From contig CAMLGD010000012.1 in the NCBI GenBank assembly GCA_946479405.1, positions 1 through 27,744 on the forward strand: a stretch of 27,744 bases of DNA. Direction: 5' to 3'. The DNA comes from an uncultured Vogesella sp. Lineage in GTDB: Bacteria > Pseudomonadota > Gammaproteobacteria > Burkholderiales > Chromobacteriaceae. The notes below the pieces were generated by a model that made no database searches, was not told where the DNA came from, and saw only the letters and a list, made by a program, of their open reading frames with translations. Below are positions 22,713 through 27,744 of the stretch, in pieces. How positions within the stretch are numbered: position 1 is the stretch's first letter; each line of letters opens with the position of its first letter. Both the position numbers and the translations under genes were made by a program.

Positions 22713-23495
22713 ATGACTTCGGTGCAATGGACGGTGTTGGGCTGTGGCTCCAGTAGCGGCACACCGGCAATCGGCTGCGATTGTGCCACCTGCCGCTCGC
22801 CCGATGCCCGCAATGTACGCAGCCGCTGCTCGGCCTATGTGCGCATCGGCGAGCATGGCGTGTTGATCGACACCTCGCCGGACCTGCGGCCGCAGGCGCT
22901 GCGCGAGGGCATTACCCGCGTGGACGCGGTGCTGTATACCCACCCGCACGCCGATCACCTTAACGGCATCGATGATCTGCGTGCTTTCTGCTACGTGAAG
23001 CGCGGCCCGATCACGCTGTACGGCAACCCGTTCACTATCGACAACATCCGCCGTCGCTTCGATTACGCGCTGGCGCCGCCTTCACCGGTGTGGGACAAGC
23101 CGGTGCTGGTAACCGAGGTGATCGCGGCGCCGTTTCGCATCGACGGGGTGACGGTGACGCCGATTCCGCTGCAGCATGGCGCCTGGCCGTGCCTGGGCTG
23201 GCGCATCGGCAACACCGCCTGGCTGACTGACGTGTCGGCGATTCCGGACAGCAGCGTCGAACTGTTGCAAGGGCTGGATACGCTGTTTCTGGATTGCCTG
23301 CGGCCGGAGCCTTACCCGTCGCACCTGCATCTGGCCGCCTCGCTGGCGTGGGCGGAAAGGTTGGCCGCACGCCAGACCTGGCTGATTCACATGACGCACC
23401 AGCTGGAATACCACGCGCTGAGCGCGCAGTGCCCGCCGGGTGTCGCTGTTGCTTACGATGGCCTGCAGTTGCCGGCCACTTACCTGGAAAACTGA
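22713..23495 (+). CDS. Metallo-beta-lactamase-fold hydrolase (PhnP-like)
   Basis: A 260-residue cytoplasmic metallo-hydrolase. The metal motif HPHADHLNGIDDLR (HxHxDH) is near residue 74, with later ligands in QHGAWPCLGWRIG, LTDVSAI and HMTHQLEYH. The N-terminal GCGSSSGTPAIGCDCATCRS resembles the Cys-containing zinc loop of PhnP cyclic-phosphate phosphodiesterase, so a phosphodiester substrate is plausible; no phosphonate genes are present, so the PhnP name is not applied. Of two in-frame ATG codons I chose 22713 because AGGGG at 22701-22705 gives a normal spacing of seven (22707 would give one). It overlaps the next small gene by one base. A repeat copy at 23359-23369 is read as RLAA. Confidence 0.88.
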   Translation: MTSVQWTVLGCGSSSGTPAIGCDCATCRSPDARNVRSRCSAYVRIGEHGVLIDTSPDLRPQALREGITRVDAVLYTHPHADHLNGIDDLRAFCYVKRGPITLYGNPFTIDNIRRRFDYALAPPSPVWDKPVLVTEVIAAPFRIDGVTVTPIPLQHGAWPCLGWRIGNTAWLTDVSAIPDSSVELLQGLDTLFLDCLRPEPYPSHLHLAASLAWAERLAARQTWLIHMTHQLEYHALSAQCPPGVAVAYDGLQLPATYLEN

Positions 23496-23836
23496 TGGAA
23501 ATCCTGTTGATTGTGCTGACCTGCGTGGTCGGGCTGGTGTTTGCCGCCGCGGTGGCCATGTTCTATGTCGGCTGCCTGGGGGCAACCATGGCGGCGCTGA
23601 ATAATGGCCGTATCGTGTGGGGCAGCCTGTCGTTCTTTGTGCCGCCACTGGCCTTGCTGTACGGCATTCGCCACAAGGAACAGGTGGGCTGGTGCTACGG
23701 CTTTATGCTCAAGGGCGGTGCGGCGGTGGCAGTGATGCTGCTGCTGGCCTGGGGCGGCATGCACCTGCTGCCGGCGCCGGTTAACAGCGGCGGCCAGCTG
23801 ATGGAGCGGCTGCTGCCGCAGCCGTCGGAATCGTAA
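23495..23836 (+). CDS. Small inner membrane protein of unknown function
   Basis: A 113-residue protein with three hydrophobic segments, at about residues 3-30, 43-60 and 72-92, and hydrophilic ends. It begins MEILLIVLTCVVGLVFAAAV and contains SLSFFVPPLALLYGIRHKEQVGWCYG between the second and third segments. I do not recognise the family. The ATG overlaps the preceding stop codon by one base (TGATG), so it is the last gene of the tatD group and is translationally coupled to the metallo-hydrolase. It ends 10 bases before the convergent argP stop; no terminator fits in between, so the two transcripts must overlap or end inside each other. Confidence 0.8.
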   Translation: MEILLIVLTCVVGLVFAAAVAMFYVGCLGATMAALNNGRIVWGSLSFFVPPLALLYGIRHKEQVGWCYGFMLKGGAAVAVMLLLAWGGMHLLPAPVNSGGQLMERLLPQPSES

Positions 23837-23846
23837 ACCGGTGGCG

Positions 23847-24740
23847 CTAGGGCGCCAGCAGCACCTGGCGCGCTGCGTCGACCAGCGCGGCCGACAGTTG
23901 CTCCAGCCGTGGTGCCTGCACTTTCCAGCTGTGCCAGTACAGCGCCACATCCACCGGCCGTTCCGGCTGCAGATCCTCCAGACCTTCGTGGCCGCCATGT
24001 GCGGCCACTTGCACTTCCGGCAGCATGCCCCAGCCCAGCCCCAGCCTGACTGCCTGTAGATACGGGTCGGAGGCGGGCAGCAAATGGCAGGGGCAGGCGG
24101 ACTGCTGCAGGCCGAAATGCTGCCGCAGCCAGTTGTCCTGCAGTTTGTCCTTGCGGTTGTAGATCATCACCGGTGCGCGCCGTAGCGCGTCCCGCGTCAC
24201 CCCGGCGGCGAAATGGCGCCGCATGAAGGCCGGCGACGCCATGGCGCGGTAGCGCATCACGCCCAGTGCCTGGGTGCTGCAGCCGCGCATCGGCTGTGCC
24301 TCGGTGGAGACGCAGCCCACGGCCAGGCCGGCCTGCAACAGGCTGTAGGTATGGTCCTGATCGTCCACCGTGATATCCAGCAGGATGCCTTTGGCGATCA
24401 GGAACGGTGCCAGTGCCGGCAGGAACCAGCTGGCGACGCTATCGGCGTTCAGCGCCAGCGGGATGGTCAGCATGTCGGCATCGCTGCCGGCAAAGCTGGC
24501 GGCCAGGTCAGCCTCCAGCAAGGCGGCGCGCTGCAGGTGCTGCAGCAGCAGCTGGCCTTCGCGGGTCGGGCGGCAAGGGCGGCTGCGGACCAGTAGCGGT
24601 TTGCCCAGGGTTTCTTCCAGCGCCCGTATCCGCTGCGATAGCGCTGAAGGGGTGATATGCAGCGCCTTGGCGGCGGTTTCAAAGCTGCCGCTGCTGGCTG
24701 CCGCCTGGAATGCTTCGCTTTGCCGGGGGTCGAGTTTCAT
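23847..24740 (-). CDS. argP: LysR-family transcriptional regulator ArgP
   Basis: ArgP (IciA) activates the argO exporter in response to arginine and senses lysine. The 297-residue product (E. coli also 297) has the N-terminal winged helix-turn-helix FETAAKALHITPSALSQRIRALEETLGKPLLVR (about residues 20-52) and the effector-binding domain beyond residue 90. It is divergent from argO, the classical pairing. I chose the ATG at complement 24738-24740 because MKLDPRQSEAFQAA aligns with the E. coli start; an earlier ATG at 24750-24752 would fall in the operator and neither has a good ribosome binding site. The C-terminus ends 10 bases from the convergent gene. Confidence 0.9.
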   Translation of the reverse strand: MKLDPRQSEAFQAAASSGSFETAAKALHITPSALSQRIRALEETLGKPLLVRSRPCRPTREGQLLLQHLQRAALLEADLAASFAGSDADMLTIPLALNADSVASWFLPALAPFLIAKGILLDITVDDQDHTYSLLQAGLAVGCVSTEAQPMRGCSTQALGVMRYRAMASPAFMRRHFAAGVTRDALRRAPVMIYNRKDKLQDNWLRQHFGLQQSACPCHLLPASDPYLQAVRLGLGWGMLPEVQVAAHGGHEGLEDLQPERPVDVALYWHSWKVQAPRLEQLSAALVDAARQVLLAP

Positions 24741-24750
24741 GTTGCTGGTC

Positions 24751-24770
24751 ATAAATTAAGTAAAATTTAT
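24751..24770. promoter_or_regulatory. Putative ArgP operator in the argP-argO spacer
   Basis: The 20-base sequence ATAAATTAAGTAAAATTTAT has perfect 7-base inverted arms around six bases and contains a LysR-type T-N11-A. It is the only strongly AT-rich inverted repeat in the spacer and lies between the divergent genes, 10 bases upstream of the argP start and about 80 upstream of argO. Confidence 0.65.
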
Positions 24771-24852
24771 GATACGGCAGAAAAATTAATCATGCTGTTG
24801 ATGGTGTACTGGCTGCGGCATGATGGCCGTAAGCAAATACGGAGTACGCACA

Positions 24853-25461
24853 ATGAGCAGCATGGTGTTTTTCAAGGGCATGGGGCTGGGCGCCAGCCTG
24901 ATCATGGCCATCGGTTCGCAGAACGCGCATGTGCTGCGCATGGGGCTGCTGCGCCAGCATGTCGGCGCCACCGTGCTGGTATGCATCGTGTGCGACATGC
25001 TGCTGATCAGCGCCGGCGTGGCCGGCATGGGGGCGCTGATCGAACAGAGCCCGCTGCTGCTGGAGCTGGCGCGCTGGGGTGGTGCGGTATTCCTGTTCTG
25101 GTATGGCCTGCGTGCCTGGCGCGCGGTGCTGGCCAACGACAGCCTGGCGGTGGCGGCCGGCAGCGTGGAGATCCCCTTGCGCCAGGCGCTGACCACCGTG
25201 CTGGCGCTGACCCTGCTGAATCCGCATGTCTATCTGGATACTGTAGTGCTGCTGGGGTCGATAGGCGGTCAGCAGCCGGTGGACAGCCGGCTGTGGTTCG
25301 CCCTTGGCGCCTGCTGCGCCTCGCTGCTGTGGTTCCTGTCGCTGGGCTACGGTGCACGCCTGCTGGCGCCGTTGTTTGCCCGGCCGCTGTCCTGGCGCGT
25401 GCTGGATGGCGTGGTGGGCGCAGTGATGTGGAGCCTGGCCGGCGCGCTGGTTATGTCCTGA
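24853..25461 (+). CDS. argO: LysE-family basic amino acid exporter ArgO
   Basis: ArgO exports arginine (and lysine or canavanine in related systems) across the inner membrane. The 202-residue protein has about six hydrophobic segments and the LysE-family patterns GLGASLIMAIGSQNAHVLRMGL at the N-terminus and LALTLLNPHVYLDTVVLLGSIG in the middle. The start at 24853 has GGAG at 24841-24844; in-frame ATG codons at 24820 and 24862 are less well placed. Divergent argP with an operator between them makes ArgP activation very likely. The gene is followed by an inverted repeat (CGCCAGG 25462-25468 with CCTGGCG 25478-25484), which may help end the transcript, though no T tract follows. Confidence 0.9.
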   Translation: MSSMVFFKGMGLGASLIMAIGSQNAHVLRMGLLRQHVGATVLVCIVCDMLLISAGVAGMGALIEQSPLLLELARWGGAVFLFWYGLRAWRAVLANDSLAVAAGSVEIPLRQALTTVLALTLLNPHVYLDTVVLLGSIGGQQPVDSRLWFALGACCASLLWFLSLGYGARLLAPLFARPLSWRVLDGVVGAVMWSLAGALVMS

Positions 25462-25550
25462 CGCCAGGTCGCCGCTGCCTGGCGACGCCCGTGCATTCCA
25501 TGTGCAGGCGGGAGGCAAGCCGGCAGGTGCTCGCCTCAGGCACTGGGTCA

Positions 25551-25910
25551 CTACGCGCTGGTGGTATCCGGATGATTACTGTCGCCCGCCCGTTGTTGCG
25601 GCACGTTGGCCGCATCGTGCCAGTGCCGCATTTCTTGCGCGATAAAGTATTCCACCAACTGGCGGTACATCTGTTCGATGACATCCGGCGCCAGCCCAGC
25701 CTGCGTCGCCCATTCCCGCCGTTGTTGCAGCATGGCCGCGAAGCGTTGTGGCGCCCGCACGGCATCGCTGCTGTGCTTGAACGGCGCGGCGGCCAGCACA
25801 TAGCCGAAGCGCTCGCCCAGCAGCTGGATCACCTGCTGGTCGATGGCATCGATCTGCTGGCGGATCTCGGCCAGCGAAGCGCACTGCTGCGGCGGTCGAT
25901 GCGGCGTCAT
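25551..25910 (-). CDS. AroQ-fold protein, PchB-like (isochorismate pyruvate-lyase / chorismate mutase)
   Basis: A 119-residue all-helical protein of the AroQ class, closest in pattern to PchB of Pseudomonas, which makes salicylate from isochorismate and has weak chorismate mutase activity. Shared segments include ASLAEIRQQIDAIDQQVIQLLGERFGYV, APFKHSSDAVRAPQRFAAML and WA-x4-GLAP. Hand alignment to PchB is gap-free with an offset of three: Arg17, Arg34 and Lys45 match PchB Arg14, Arg31 and Lys42. The PchB Gln90 position is Glu93 here (IAQEMRHW against IAEQIKYW). It overlaps the upstream AroQ-like gene by four bases (ATGA) and is probably cotranscribed with trpS. No salicylate or pyochelin genes are in the window. 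Confidence 0.8.
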   Translation of the reverse strand: MTPHRPPQQCASLAEIRQQIDAIDQQVIQLLGERFGYVLAAAPFKHSSDAVRAPQRFAAMLQQRREWATQAGLAPDVIEQMYRQLVEYFIAQEMRHWHDAANVPQQRAGDSNHPDTTSA

Positions 25911-26218
25911 GAGGCGATGCCGTTCTGCAGTTGCAGCCGCTGTTGCCGTTCGCTCTCCACGAAGTGGCTGATCATGGTGCGGTAGATTTTGGCGGTCAGT
26001 GCTGCGTCGGCGCCCAGTTCGCCGGACAGCCGGCTGACGCGGCGCATCACCTGGTCGATGCGCTTGCCGTCCTCGCTGTCTTCGTCGCCGTGCTTGAAGC
26101 CAGCTGCCTGGTGTATATACAGCCCGCGTTCGGCGATCAGGCTGACAATGGCGCGATCAAGGCGATCGATCTGTTCACGGACTTCATCCAGATTACGGCA
26201 GTCGTAAATCCATTCCAT
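25907..26218 (-). CDS. AroQ-fold protein, chorismate-mutase-like, second of a pair
   Basis: A 103-residue helical protein with AroQ-type layout: NLDEVREQIDRLDRAIVSLIAERGLYIHQAAGFKHG and a C-terminal helix IYRTMISHFVESERQQR. Arg14, Arg31 and Lys42 fall at the same numbers as in PchB, and the residue at position 90 is Glu. The middle part (DEDSEDGKRIDQVMRRVSRLS) has no Pro in the PchB active-site loop and is more acidic. The ATG at complement 26216-26218 has a strong AGGGAG ribosome binding site; the frame opens further upstream without support. The two products differ enough that this is an old duplication, and they might form a heterodimer; that is inference. Confidence 0.78.
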   Translation of the reverse strand: MEWIYDCRNLDEVREQIDRLDRAIVSLIAERGLYIHQAAGFKHGDEDSEDGKRIDQVMRRVSRLSGELGADAALTAKIYRTMISHFVESERQQRLQLQNGIAS

Positions 26219-26238
26219 ATTGTGCTCCCTGCGTGCAT

Positions 26239-26256
26239 GCGGCCAACGTTGGCCGC
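26239..26256. repeat. 18-bp palindrome of the TTGGCCGC repeat family between trpS and the AroQ pair
   Basis: GCGGCCAACGTTGGCCGC, identical to 570-587. It lies in the 71-base gap after trpS. No T tract follows on either strand, so it is a poor terminator and cotranscription remains possible. Confidence 0.9.
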
Positions 26257-26289
26257 GCTGGTTCAAGCGACGGGCGACCCCGCCACGGC

Positions 26290-27315
<1,026 letters not shown>

Positions 27316-27370
27316 GCTGATCTCCGTTATCTTGGGAGACCGACTCGGCGCTGGGGGAGGGGGTGCTGCT

Positions 27371-27462
27371 GGAAAAAACTAACCCGGGGCGCCTTGTCGG
27401 CTGCTCCCGGGTTTGCTTGTGCGTACGCAACCTGGGTGCCGCCGTTAGTGGCGCCACCAGGT
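27371..27462 (-). promoter_or_regulatory. Transcription attenuator controlling trpS
   Basis: Minus-strand RNA after the leader peptide can fold in three ways. Region 1 (ACCTGG, plus 27457-27462, over the Trp codons) pairs with region 2 (CCAGGT, around 27429-27436). Region 2 CCCAGGTTGC (plus 27427-27436) pairs with region 3 GCAAACCCGGG (plus 27406-27416). Region 3 AACCCGGG (27406-27413) pairs with region 4 CCCGGGTT (27381-27388), then AG and six T (27373-27378), a strong terminator. Stalling at the two Trp codons would free region 2 to form the antiterminator 2:3 and let trpS be transcribed. Confidence 0.85.
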
Positions 27463-27498
27463 AAAAAAGCTGAAGGAAGTTGCGTTGCGGGTATTCAT
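27445..27498 (-). CDS. Tryptophan leader peptide (TrpL type), MNTRNATSFSFFTWWRH
   Basis: A 17-residue peptide encoded by ATG at complement 27496-27498 to TAA at 27445-27447. It has two adjacent Trp codons (TGG TGG, plus 27454-27459) near its end and three Phe just before. The codons lie in the first half of the 1:2 pairing of the attenuator that follows, exactly the classical arrangement. A GAGATG-like ribosome binding site lies upstream. The peptide itself has no known role beyond ribosome stalling. Its downstream gene is trpS rather than trpE, which is the unusual point. A -35-like TTGACG (27530-27535) lies upstream, but I see no convincing -10, and readthrough from ppsR is possible. Confidence 0.88.
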   Translation of the reverse strand: MNTRNATSFSFFTWWRH

Positions 27499-27561
27499 GC
27501 TTTTCATCTCAACATGCCTGGCCGTATGGCGTCAAGCATAAATTTCGCCGGGTTTCATGGC

Positions 27562-27744
27562 CTAGAAACGGCGTACCAGATGCGCGTTGTGCATGATGGT
27601 GGAGGCGATTTCCTCGATCGACATGTGCGTGGTGCTGATGAACGGCACGCCATGATGACGGAACATCGACTCGGCCTCGTTCACCTCGCGGCGGCAGTTT
27701 TCCGTGCTGGCGTAGCGTGAATCCGGGCGGCGTTCGGAGCGGAT
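27562..27744 (-). CDS. ppsR: Phosphoenolpyruvate synthase regulatory protein PpsR, C-terminal part
   Basis: Only the last 60 codons and the stop are in the window; the gene continues beyond the right edge. The visible sequence is [36 protein letters not shown] followed by [28 protein letters not shown], characteristic of the C-terminus of PpsR (DUF299). The family switches phosphoenolpyruvate synthase or pyruvate phosphate dikinase on and off by ADP-dependent phosphorylation of a Thr and phosphate-dependent removal. The kinase P loop lies outside the window. Its stop codon is 64 bases before the trp leader start codon on the same strand, and no terminator is visible between, so readthrough into the trpS leader is possible. 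Confidence 0.9.
   Translation of the reverse strand: MRSERRPDSRYASTENCRREVNEAESMFRHHGVPFISTTHMSIEEIASTIMHNAHLVRRF

Noticed and set aside
24657..25985. A 442-codon plus-strand frame across argP, argO and the AroQ gene
   Set aside because: It crosses the argP-argO operator and runs out of frame through argO; no domain is seen.

Overview
The window is a high-GC, gene-dense stretch of chromosome from a betaproteobacterium, most likely of the order Neisseriales and the Chromobacteriaceae side of it (Chromobacterium, Vogesella and relatives). The evidence is gene order and protein type: murJ divergent from rpsT, a conserved fmdB/DUF502/aspS block, mltG-tmk-holB-pilZ-tatD, a short Ptb-type acyltransferase with acetate kinase and FabI, and a divergent argP/argO pair. 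The genus is inference. I see no prophage, transposase, CRISPR array, tRNA or rRNA.

Layout. 1-3058 (minus strand): the 5' end of ettA, then queF and murJ. 3190-4715 (plus): rpsT and an outer-membrane phospholipase A. 4777-7765 (minus): fabI, a Ptb/Pta-type acyltransferase and acetate kinase, an apparent operon transcribed right to left. 8018-11719 (plus): fmdB-like, DUF502 protein, aspS and a 2-Cys peroxiredoxin. 11804-13824 (minus): an MFS transporter and the esterase tesA. 13823-23836 (plus): a long run with many overlapping or abutting genes (ybbA/ybbP-type ABC exporter, conserved hypothetical, mltG, tmk, holB, pilZ, an unrecognised exported protein, tatD, a metallo-beta-lactamase-fold hydrolase, a small membrane protein). 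23847-25461: argP and argO, divergent around a clear operator. 25551-27498 (minus): a tryptophan leader peptide and attenuator, trpS, and two small AroQ-fold (chorismate mutase / isochorismate pyruvate-lyase type) proteins. The right edge holds the 3' end of ppsR.

Two signals stand out. First, a short dispersed repeat, core TTGGCCGC and extended form RGGTTGGCCGCA, occurs about 36 times by hand count, 18 on each strand. It lies both inside genes and between them, and at several gene ends it forms inverted pairs, once as a complete hairpin with a U tract. The density (about 1.3 per kb), lack of strand bias and inverted pairing resemble the DNA uptake sequences of Neisseriaceae, but the motif is unrelated to GCCGTCTGAA. 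A pilZ gene lies in the window, so type IV pili are probably present. Second, trpS is preceded by a complete ribosome-mediated attenuator: the leader peptide MNTRNATSFSFFTWWRH with tandem Trp codons, alternative pairings 1:2 and 2:3, and a 3:4 terminator with a six-U tract. The two AroQ-fold genes downstream may be under the same tryptophan control, because no good terminator separates them from trpS.
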